From: JBAXGW01 sp037139195
GTDB lineage: Bacteria; Bacteroidota; Bacteroidia; Bacteroidales; JAHJDW01
Assembly: GCA_037139195.1 (NCBI GenBank)
Contig: JBAXGW010000052.1
Span: 1 to 32,850 of the forward strand
Direction: 5' to 3'
DNA: 32,850 nucleotides
Shown: one piece after another, positions 7,503 to 14,107 of the stretch
Layout of the letters: each line of letters begins with the position of its first letter
Numbering within the stretch: the stretch's first letter is position 1
Program-made: the position numbers and the translations under genes
The notes under the pieces: model-generated
Told to the model about the DNA's origin: nothing
The model's database searches: none
Seen by the model: the letters and a program-made list of their open reading frames with translations, nothing else

Positions 7503-7949
7503 ATGAGCAATTTAAAGGCAAAAATTCTTTTAGAATGCAAAAATATTCTCACCCTTTCGCTAGAGAATATTCGCACAGCCATGCACGATGCTCAAACCAC
7601 CGCTAACGACTATGGCATGCCTAAAGACAGGTACGATTCGTTTAGAACACAAATGCTTAGCAAACGCGACATGTTTGCACAACAGGTTCAAAGGACTTTA
7701 GATGAAATTACTTTGATTGAAAAAATTGATCCCGACTTAATTTGCAAGACGGTTGTTTTTGGAGCTGTAGTTAAAACAACAAATCAAAACATGATAATTG
7801 CTACAGGCTTGGGCAAAATTATTGTTGATGGCGAAACCTTTTATTCTATCTCAACTGCCGTCCCAATCTACAAAACCATTCAAGGGCTAAAAAAAGGAGA
7901 CAGTTATAGTTTTCAAGGTAAAAATTATAAAATTATCGATGTTTTATAA
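7503..7949 (+). CDS. GreA/GreB-like C-terminal-domain protein
   Basis: 148 aa. The N-terminal ~70 residues are helical (LLECKNILTLSLENIRTAMHDAQ ... MFAQQVQRTLDEITLIEKI) like the antiparallel coiled coil of Gre factors. The C-terminal half, FGAVVKTTNQNMIIATGLG through TAVPIYKTIQGLKKGD to the end, resembles the FKBP-like Gre C-terminal domain. Related Bacteroidetes proteins are often mis-annotated as 3-oxoacyl-ACP synthase. Gre factors stimulate RNA cleavage in backtracked RNA polymerase; the coiled-coil tip here does not show the paired acidic residues clearly, so activity is uncertain. A repeat element follows directly after its stop. Confidence 0.65.
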   Translation: MSNLKAKILLECKNILTLSLENIRTAMHDAQTTANDYGMPKDRYDSFRTQMLSKRDMFAQQVQRTLDEITLIEKIDPDLICKTVVFGAVVKTTNQNMIIATGLGKIIVDGETFYSISTAVPIYKTIQGLKKGDSYSFQGKNYKIIDVL

Positions 7950-7960
7950 TTGAAATATAT

Positions 7961-8073
7961 TTCGCAAGCTATTTGTTCATTTTCTTGATAGACTTCGACT
8001 CCGCTCAGTCTACGGTCTCTCTGAGCGATGACGAAGAGTATTTGTTACTAACATGTTACATATTCCTTGCGGA
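7961..8073. repeat. Palindromic repeat element, copy 2
   Basis: Shares with copy 1 (6196-6329) the CGCAAG / CTTGCG ends, the 22-bp identical core beginning AGACTTCGACTCCGCTCAGT (7990-8011), the CTCTGAGC arm, and the right-hand end CTTGCGG(A/G)TTTATG. It is ~20 bases shorter. Lies between the GreA-like and AddA-like genes in the same orientation as copy 1. Confidence 0.7.
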
Positions 8074-8137
8074 TTTATGGTTGAAATTCATCTGTTTTTA
8101 GAGTTTATTAGTAACTTTACAAAAACAATCAGTTTCA

Positions 8138-11100
8138 ATGTCAAATTTTACCGTTTATAATTCCTCAGCTGGCTCCGGAAAAACATTTACTCTTACCAAA
8201 GAATATCTGAAAATTGTGCTCGAAAATCCAAATAAATTCGAGCATGTTTTAGCAATAACATTTACCAAAAAGGCTGCTAACGAAATGAAAGAACGCATTA
8301 TTTCTTCATTAGTAGCACTTTCCGTAGATTCAACGGTAGAAATAAATCCCAAAACCGAAATACTATTAAATCAAATTATTAACGAAACACAGATTGATAG
8401 AGCAATACTGCTTAAAAATGCAAAAATTACGCTAAACAATATTTTGCACCATTACAGCAGCTTTGCAGTTAGCACGATAGATAGTTTTATCAATAAAATT
8501 ATTAGAACTTTCGCTTTAGACTTAAGATTGCCTGCAAACTTCGACATTGAACTTGATACTGATACAATTTTAACAGAGGTTATAGATATTTTGCTTTCGG
8601 AAGCTGGCTCTGATCCTTGGCTTACGCAATTGCTAATAGATTTCAGCATTCATAAAGTGAACGAATCTACTTCTTGGAAAATAGAAACGCCACTGCATAC
8701 CATTTCGAAAGAACTTTGGAAAGAAGAAGCTATTATTCCAGTGAAATCGCTTAATAATTTAGGGAAAGACGATATTTTAAATGCTATTAAAAATATTAAG
8801 CATTTTATTCGCGAGTACGAAAAAGAAGTGAAATTAATTGCCTTAAAAGCAAAATCGGCACAAAAGCAAGCCAGAGTTGAGAATAAACAGTTTTTTCAAG
8901 GCGACAAAGGAATTGGCAAGTATTTCGATAAAATAATTGCTGGTGATTGCGAATCGGAGCCAAATTCTTACACTTATCAAACAATAAATGACGGTAAATG
9001 GACAGCAGCAAAAGCATCACAAACAGATATTCAAGCAGTAGAACAAATTCAGTCAATTTTTACTGATTGTTTTAACGAAATTGAAAACTATCGGAACAAG
9101 AATCTTCAACGTTATAAAAAGCTGAAACTGGTTAGTAATAATATTTATCCCTTAAGTCTTCTAACCGAAATAAACGCAAGAATAAGCGATTTGAAAGCAG
9201 AGAAAAATATTATTCCTATTAATGAATTCAATGCCATTATTGCTGAAATTGTTTTGAATGAGCCCGTTCCATTTATTTACGAACGTGTTGGCGAGAAATA
9301 TGAGCATTATTTATTTGATGAATTTCAAGATACTTCGGTTTTACAATGGATGAACGTGCTTCCACTAATTGAAAACTCTTTAGCATCAGGCAATTTTAAT
9401 ATGTTGGTTGGCGATGCTAAGCAATCAATCTACCGTTGGCGAAGTGGTGAAGTAGAACAATTTACATCTTTGCCCGAAATTTACAAAGCGCCAACACCTG
9501 TTATCAAGGAAAAAGAACAAATTCTTAAAGAAAATTTTCTACTTAAAAATTTATCATCAAACTATCGTTCAAAAGTAGAGATAATTTTGTTTAATAATTT
9601 ATTCTTTAAAACTGTTAAATCTCTACTTTCTGAAAATTATCAAGGCATTTACGACAACGTAGAACAAGAATTTAAGCCCGAAAACACGGGTGGTTACGTT
9701 CAAATTGATTTTTTAGAAAAAGATGGAGAAAACGATTATAATACACTAACAATTAACAATATAAATGAAATAATATCGCAGCAATTAGCCGACAACTATA
9801 ATTATCGAGATATTTCAATAGTCTGTCGCTCTAATAGCGATTCTAGCTATATTGCTTCTGAACTAACAAATTCGGGAATTCCAGTAATATCAAACGAATC
9901 TTTGCTAGTAAATTTCTCATCCAAGGTTCGATTTATTATTGCAATATTAGAATATATAAACAATTCTAACAATCATTTGGCGAAAACTCTTATTGCTTAT
10001 CACATTGCTAAAGATTCTAGTTATTCTTTTTATGAATTAACAGTAAACGAAACACTTTTCAATGAAGAACTAACGCGCATAGGCTTCGATTACAAAAAAA
10101 TTAAACATTTTGCTATTTACGATACCTGCGAAGAAATAATTCGAGTTTTTGGTTTCGACAAATCTCCCGATGCCTACATTCAGTACTTTTTGGATACAAT
10201 TTTCAGCTATTCTCAAAAAAATAGTCCTTCCATTTCCGAATTTCTTATTTGGTATGAATCGAACAAGCATAAACTTAGCCTTTCATTACCAGATGGAGAA
10301 AATGCGATAAACATTATAACTATTCATAAATCCAAAGGCTTGGAATTTAAAGTGGTAATTTATCCTTATGCCAACAAAAAATTTGGCATTACAAAAGATA
10401 ACTTTTGGACAGAACTAGAAGATGAAGCAACTGGCGAAATTAAATACTCAATAATAAAAAATAATAAAAAGCAATTAGAAGGAACCGACCTCGAAAAAAT
10501 TTATACAATTGAAGAAAACAAAAGCGTTTTAGACAGTATAAATATACTTTATGTGGCATTTACAAGAGCAGTAGACCGGTTATATATTCTTTCGGGCAAT
10601 GATAAGAACCGAAAAGAAAAATTTAATACAGCAAACATTCTAGATTATTTCTTAAAAGAAACTGCACTTTTTGAAGAGGCTAAATTATCATACAGTTTTG
10701 GAATAAGAGCAAATCAAATAAACAATAAATTCGAAGAAAGCACAAAGCAACATAATCTATTCATCAGTAGAAACTGGACAGACAGAACGTCGATAAGTTT
10801 TTCGGCAGAAAGAGTTTGGGACAATGAAAGCATTGTTTGGGGAACGCTTATTCATCTTCTACTTTCAGAAATTAATCAAGAATCGGATATTGAACTAGCA
10901 ATTTTAAAAGCTATAAACGAAGGTCTTTTTTTAAGTTCACAAATGGATGAAATTTCGAATAAACTCAAACAAATCATCAACCATCCATTATTAATCAACT
11001 ATTTTAGCAATGTTAATATTCATAAAAACGAATGTGATATTATTTTGCCTCAATATGCTATCAAGCGCCCCGACAAACTGATAATAACAAAAAATGGGGT

Positions 11101-11254
11101 AACAATAATTGATTATAAAACCGGCAATGTTGAAGAAAAACATCAAAAACAAGTAAAAGATTATTCTTCATTAATAAAGCAAATGGGTTATCAGATTCAC
11201 GAACAACTATTAGTTTATATAAACGAAGAAATTCAGGTTATTCCTGTTTTATAA
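8138..11254 (+). CDS. addA: AddA/RecB-like UvrD-family helicase-nuclease
   Basis: 1038 aa. Superfamily 1A helicase motifs appear in order: Walker A SAGSGKTFT (about residues 10-18), TFTKKAANEMKER (Ia), LFDEFQDTSVLQW (motif II, ~390), VGDAKQSIYRWRSGE (III, ~425), SSNYRSK (IV), TIHKSKGLEFKVV (V, ~728) and LYVAFTRAVDRLYIL (VI, ~803). A C-terminal RecB-type nuclease is marked by PDKLII and VTIIDYKTGN (~990), followed by KQVKDY. It should act with AddB in resecting DNA double-strand ends for RecA loading. The AddB-like partner is at 27399-30203, not adjacent. The last 17 bases overlap the convergent patatin gene. Assignment as AddA rather than another RecB relative rests on the AddB-like gene in the same window. 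Confidence 0.85.
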   Translation: MSNFTVYNSSAGSGKTFTLTKEYLKIVLENPNKFEHVLAITFTKKAANEMKERIISSLVALSVDSTVEINPKTEILLNQIINETQIDRAILLKNAKITLNNILHHYSSFAVSTIDSFINKIIRTFALDLRLPANFDIELDTDTILTEVIDILLSEAGSDPWLTQLLIDFSIHKVNESTSWKIETPLHTISKELWKEEAIIPVKSLNNLGKDDILNAIKNIKHFIREYEKEVKLIALKAKSAQKQARVENKQFFQGDKGIGKYFDKIIAGDCESEPNSYTYQTINDGKWTAAKASQTDIQAVEQIQSIFTDCFNEIENYRNKNLQRYKKLKLVSNNIYPLSLLTEINARISDLKAEKNIIPINEFNAIIAEIVLNEPVPFIYERVGEKYEHYLFDEFQDTSVLQWMNVLPLIENSLASGNFNMLVGDAKQSIYRWRSGEVEQFTSLPEIYKAPTPVIKEKEQILKENFLLKNLSSNYRSKVEIILFNNLFFKTVKSLLSENYQGIYDNVEQEFKPENTGGYVQIDFLEKDGENDYNTLTINNINEIISQQLADNYNYRDISIVCRSNSDSSYIASELTNSGIPVISNESLLVNFSSKVRFIIAILEYINNSNNHLAKTLIAYHIAKDSSYSFYELTVNETLFNEELTRIGFDYKKIKHFAIYDTCEEIIRVFGFDKSPDAYIQYFLDTIFSYSQKNSPSISEFLIWYESNKHKLSLSLPDGENAINIITIHKSKGLEFKVVIYPYANKKFGITKDNFWTELEDEATGEIKYSIIKNNKKQLEGTDLEKIYTIEENKSVLDSINILYVAFTRAVDRLYILSGNDKNRKEKFNTANILDYFLKETALFEEAKLSYSFGIRANQINNKFEESTKQHNLFISRNWTDRTSISFSAERVWDNESIVWGTLIHLLLSEINQESDIELAILKAINEGLFLSSQMDEISNKLKQIINHPLLINYFSNVNIHKNECDIILPQYAIKRPDKLIITKNGVTIIDYKTGNVEEKHQKQVKDYSSLIKQMGYQIHEQLLVYINEEIQVIPVL

Positions 11255-12023
11255 AAGTCGAGAGGTCTGTTTTTTCTAATAATTCAGAAGTATATTCATA
11301 TCCAATAGAAAAAACATCTTGAATTTTACTAATTTCCAGAACCCCAAATTTTGATAATTTATCAGGTTCAATAAATAGGTCGAATTTCAATCTTTTAACA
11401 GGAATATTTCTACTTATCGACAACTGAAACGAGCGTTCAGCAATAGATTTCAATCCTACAATATTTTTTTTTGTGCCAACAGGGTTTACAAAAACACCGA
11501 TTAATTTTTTTGATTTTCTTATAATTGGTAGTAAAGGTAAATTATCAAGAACACCTCCATCATTATATAAATCGCCATTAATTTCAATAGGAGGAAACAG
11601 CACAGGAATTGAAGATGAAGCCAACAAAGGTTTTAGGAGTTCGCCTTTACAAAAATACTCGCTTTTACCTTTATTTAAGTTAGTTGCACATACAAAAATT
11701 GGCATATTTAAGTCTTCAAAAACTTTTGCTTTAAGCGAACATGTTAAAATTCTATACAATCCCGACATTTTAAGCAAGCCCATTTTAGGAACACAAATAT
11801 CGAAGTATTTTGAGAATGAACGGTCATTAAACAAACTAATGATTTCATCTGGAGTATAGCCGTCTGCATACAAAGCAGCAACTACTGCACCAGCGCTTGT
11901 TCCAGAAATAACTTCAGGAATAATGCCATGCTCGCTTAGTGCTTTAATAGCGCCTAAATGAGCAAACCCACGAACGCCGCCTCCGCTTAAAACCAATCCG
12001 ATATTGTATTTTTCTTTTGTCAT
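11238..12023 (-). CDS. Patatin-like phospholipase (RssA type)
   Basis: 261 aa. The patatin Ser-Asp dyad is present: oxyanion loop GGGVRG (14-19), nucleophile Ser43 in GTSAG, and Asp155 in the DGG motif (NDGGVLDNLP). Length and lack of a signal peptide fit the small cytoplasmic RssA/YlbK type, acting as serine esterase or phospholipase A. The physiological lipid is unknown. It has a consensus promoter and overlaps the end of the AddA-like gene by 17 bases tail to tail, so transcription of the two may interfere. Confidence 0.9.
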   Translation of the reverse strand: MTKEKYNIGLVLSGGGVRGFAHLGAIKALSEHGIIPEVISGTSAGAVVAALYADGYTPDEIISLFNDRSFSKYFDICVPKMGLLKMSGLYRILTCSLKAKVFEDLNMPIFVCATNLNKGKSEYFCKGELLKPLLASSSIPVLFPPIEINGDLYNDGGVLDNLPLLPIIRKSKKLIGVFVNPVGTKKNIVGLKSIAERSFQLSISRNIPVKRLKFDLFIEPDKLSKFGVLEISKIQDVFSIGYEYTSELLEKTDLSTFIKQE

Positions 12024-12071
12024 TCTACTCTCTTTATTACTGTTTTACGCAGAAAAGTTAAGAAACAAACG

Positions 12072-12104
12072 CAAATTTAAACAATTTTAGCTTTTTTTAT
12101 CAAA
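12072..12104 (-). promoter_or_regulatory. Consensus promoter of the patatin gene
   Basis: Minus strand: TTTG (12104 to 12101), 21-base spacer, TAAATTTG (12079 to 12072). Perfect match to the Bacteroidetes consensus; the leader to the ATG at 12023 is about 40 bases. Confidence 0.7.
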
Positions 12105-12184
12105 ATCAAGTTATTCTTATTTTTTATGTTTAAGATAATTGAATCAAAATCACGATTATAAAAGAATTAGTATCCGAAAATTTG

Positions 12185-12226
12185 AAAAACCGCAAACTAT
12201 TCATAATGAATCGATTTGCGGTTTTT
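12185..12226. terminator. Terminator of tmRNA (bidirectional)
   Basis: Stem AAACCGCAAA / TTTGCGGTTT with flanking A and T runs. On the minus strand it begins about 15 bases after the tmRNA 3' end and ends in a U-tract. The symmetric A/T flanks allow function in either direction. Confidence 0.85.
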
Positions 12227-12240
12227 TGATTTTGTACCAG

Positions 12241-12612
12241 TGGAGCTGCAGGGAGTCGAACCCTGGTCCAAACAAGTAGCAACTACGCTTTCTACATGTT
12301 TATTCTTTTCTTGGTTTTCGAGATAAGGCAGGTGTAAGACTAAACCATCCAAATCCTTAGCCTCTGAGGTTTTCGTCCGGGCAGCAAGGCGATACACGGC
12401 TTATCTCAAACTCGCTGATGCTTCATTCCAAAAAGTGTTGAGCGAACTCTTCGGTGAAGCAGCTCCTGCCTAATTTCTAAAACTAAGCAGCTAGAGCGTA
12501 ATTGTAATCTGTGCCAGTTATTGGCTTTGTGTATTCGGATTAGCGAGCTAACTCCACAACGCTCGACATGCTTACATAACCACTAACCTTGCTGTCAAAG
12601 CCGGTCAGCCCC
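12241..12612 (-). ncRNA. ssrA: Transfer-messenger RNA (tmRNA)
   Basis: The 5' end GGGGCTGACCGGCTTTGACA pairs with the 3' CAGCTCC, forming a 7-bp acceptor stem with the tmRNA G3-U wobble that marks alanine charging. The T arm CAGGG-TTCGACT-CCCTG is complete and the discriminator A is at 12241. The CCA end is not encoded (next bases are CTG). The resume frame on the minus strand, 12515 to 12483, reads GTDYNYALAA then TAG, a Bacteroidetes-type degradation tag ending in ALAA. tmRNA with SmpB rescues stalled ribosomes and tags the nascent chain for proteolysis. Length is 372 bases. Two small open frames overlapping it are by-products. Confidence 0.97.
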
Positions 12613-12640
12613 TTGTCGCTTAAAAAGATAATACAACTAC

Positions 12641-12769
12641 TTTGTGTCTGTCCATAAAGCTCTATAACATCGTTGTCGTCGTCATAAAAACAGTCATTTA
12701 CGCTTGTAAACTCCTTGATTTTTATCACTTCCTCCGCCTCGTTCTATAACTTTATGAACAAGACACAAA
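12641..12769. mobile_element. Small element with terminal inverted repeats beside tmRNA (MITE-like)
   Basis: Left end TTTGTGTCTGTCCATAAAG (12641-12659) and right end CTTTATGAACAAGACACAAA (12750-12769) are inverted copies with two differences (one base change and one indel). The interior of ~90 bases encodes nothing convincing. The end motif GTCCATAAAG is shared with the element at 6417-6612. The left end starts 28 bases upstream of the tmRNA 5' end, so the element forms part of its promoter region. Confidence 0.6.
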
Positions 12770-12883
12770 TTTATAGAAAACCTTTACGTTCTTTTCTTAT
12801 TAGAAGCTTCCTTTTTAATTGGGGCTGCAAATATACAATATTTTTCGTACTTCTCGTTTTTGATTTGAAGAAAAAATAATCTA

Positions 12884-12915
12884 TTTGGTTTCTTGATTTT
12901 AAACATTTACATTTG
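12884..12915 (+). promoter_or_regulatory. Consensus promoter
   Basis: TTTG (12884-12887), 20-base spacer, TACATTTG (12908-12915): exact fit to the Bacteroidetes consensus. It decides the downstream start: the in-frame TTG at 12893 lies within the promoter, so the ATG at 12935 is preferred. Confidence 0.75.
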
Positions 12916-12934
12916 TAAAAATCAATTTTCACAA

Positions 12935-13408
12935 ATGCAATCGGCTTCAATCAGCGAAATAAAAAAAGAACTGAAAGAACTTCCACAAGAGGTTTTGGTG
13001 AATTATTGTTTGCATTTGGCGAAGTATAAGAAAGAAAATAAAGAACTTCTTAACTACCTCCTTTTTGAAGCTAGCGATGAATTAGCATATATTGCAAAAG
13101 CAAAACAAGAAATTGAAAATCAGTTTGCAGAAATGAACCTAAGCAATACATACTTGGCAAAGAAAACCATTAGAAAAGTGCTACGAACTGCCAATAAATA
13201 CATCAAATATTCCAATATCAAAACTACCGAAGTTGAACTTTTAATTCACTTTTGCAAAAAACTTAAAAGTTCAGGATTTTCGCTGCAAAATAGCAACGCA
13301 ATTAATAATATTTATCTGCGCCAAATTCAAAAAATTAACCAAGCAATTAAGACTTTACACGAAGATTTACAACATGATTATTCTATTGAGCTGAAAAATG
13401 TTTTATAA
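12935..13408 (+). CDS. Hypothetical helical protein (possibly DUF6155-like)
   Basis: 157 aa, lysine-rich, predicted almost entirely alpha-helical (ISEIKKELKELPQEVLVNYC, LAYIAKAKQEIENQF, TIRKVLRTANKYIKYS). No signal peptide, membrane segment or catalytic motif. The opening pattern (KKELKELPQEVLVNYCLHLA ... ELLNYLL) recalls small Bacteroidetes proteins of the DUF6155 kind, but this is from memory and weak. The start is fixed by the promoter at 12884-12915. It is followed after 84 bases by a TPR gene on the same strand and the two may be cotranscribed. Confidence 0.7.
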   Translation: MQSASISEIKKELKELPQEVLVNYCLHLAKYKKENKELLNYLLFEASDELAYIAKAKQEIENQFAEMNLSNTYLAKKTIRKVLRTANKYIKYSNIKTTEVELLIHFCKKLKSSGFSLQNSNAINNIYLRQIQKINQAIKTLHEDLQHDYSIELKNVL

Positions 13409-13448
13409 ATTTAAACCCTTCAAATTAATTCGTAGATTCGTACTATCA

Positions 13449-13489
13449 ACTTTATAAACTTTCAAACTTTATAAACTTTTAAACTTATA
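13449..13489. repeat. Short tandem repeat, 17-base unit
   Basis: The unit AACTTTATAAACTTTCA is repeated about 2.4 times with small changes just before the TPR gene ATG. It is A/T-rich, non-coding, and could vary in copy number by slippage. Confidence 0.6.
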
Positions 13490-13492
13490 AAT

Positions 13493-14035
13493 ATGTTAGA
13501 TTCTGACTTACAAAAAATATCTTACAAAGTTTATGCGTGCTACGATGCAAACGACTTTGGCAAAGCAAAACGCATTTTGAAAGAAGCGCTAGAAAAAAAT
13601 CCGGATGAATACTGGTTAATCAGTAATTTAGCGATTTGTCATTACGAAACTGGAAAGTTTAAATTAGCGCTGGAACTTTCATATCAAGCTTATGCCATTG
13701 CTCCATACGACCCAATGGTTCTGAATTACCACGCCTCCATTTTAAAAGTTAACGATTTCTTTAAAGAAGCAATTGATGCTTGGTTGAAAATTCTTAATAC
13801 ACCTGAAGAAGAATTGGCGAACAGTAGATTTGGTGAAGGACTAAAATGGGCAAAATCCTTGAAAGTAGACACACTTTTCAATATTGGAAATGCGTATTAT
13901 CTAATTGACGACTTCAAAACTGCTGTGAAATATTATCAAGAACACCTCAACAACAGAAAACGCGGACTTTATAGTCTTTTCTCAAAAGCAGAAGTTCAGG
14001 CTGAATTAGACGATGCGCTTTGGCGAATGAGCTAA
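13493..14035 (+). CDS. Tetratricopeptide-repeat protein
   Basis: 180 aa with about four TPR units: YKVYACYDANDFGKAKRILKE (~12-32), YWLISNLAICHYETGKFKLA (~40-60), LNYHASILKVNDFFKEAIDAW (~77-98) and TLFNIGNAYYLIDDFKTAVK (~124-144). It lacks a signal peptide and is likely a cytoplasmic scaffold; the partner is unknown. It lies downstream of the 157-aa helical protein on the same strand, across a short tandem repeat. It converges on topoisomerase III over a 65-base palindromic repeat. Confidence 0.85.
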   Translation: MLDSDLQKISYKVYACYDANDFGKAKRILKEALEKNPDEYWLISNLAICHYETGKFKLALELSYQAYAIAPYDPMVLNYHASILKVNDFFKEAIDAWLKILNTPEEELANSRFGEGLKWAKSLKVDTLFNIGNAYYLIDDFKTAVKYYQEHLNNRKRGLYSLFSKAEVQAELDDALWRMS

Positions 14036-14039
14036 AGCT

Positions 14040-14104
14040 GGTTCAGGGTGAAAGGTAAATGGCAATGAGTTACAACCCTGCACCTTGAACCTTTTACCTT
14101 TAAC
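14040..14104. repeat. Palindromic repeat between convergent genes
   Basis: GGTTCAGGGTGAAAGGTAAA on the left is mirrored by CACCTTGAACC and TTTTACCTTTAACC on the right, giving a long imperfect hairpin. It belongs to the same family as 31067-31160 (GGTGAAAGG / CACCTTG...TTTACC). It occupies the whole gap between the TPR and topoisomerase genes and may act as a terminator. Confidence 0.7.
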
Positions 14105-14107
14105 CGT

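Larger units (their letters stand above)
12613..12934. other. Gene-free stretch between tmRNA and the hypothetical gene
   Basis: Holds the tmRNA upstream region (TATCTTTT, a weak TAnnTTTG, about 11 bases before the RNA start), the inverted-repeat element 12641-12769, two minus-strand TAnnTTTG matches (TAAATTTG 12773 to 12766 and TATATTTG near 12830) and the plus-strand promoter of the next gene. No gene is supported. Confidence 0.6.

Noticed and set aside
11238..11254. Overlap of addA and patatin as a sign of frameshift or mis-called stop
   Set aside because: Both proteins have complete domains and the overlap is simply convergent ends.
12197..12397. 66-codon frame inside tmRNA
   Set aside because: It overlaps the terminator and the structured 3' half of tmRNA.
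12540..12728. 62-codon minus-strand frame with a GTG start and a GGAGG upstream
   Set aside because: Its last third lies inside the tmRNA 5' domain and the rest runs through the inverted-repeat element; no conserved protein character, so best explained as chance.
12893..12934. Upstream TTG start for the 157-aa protein
   Set aside because: It lies inside the consensus promoter 12884-12915.
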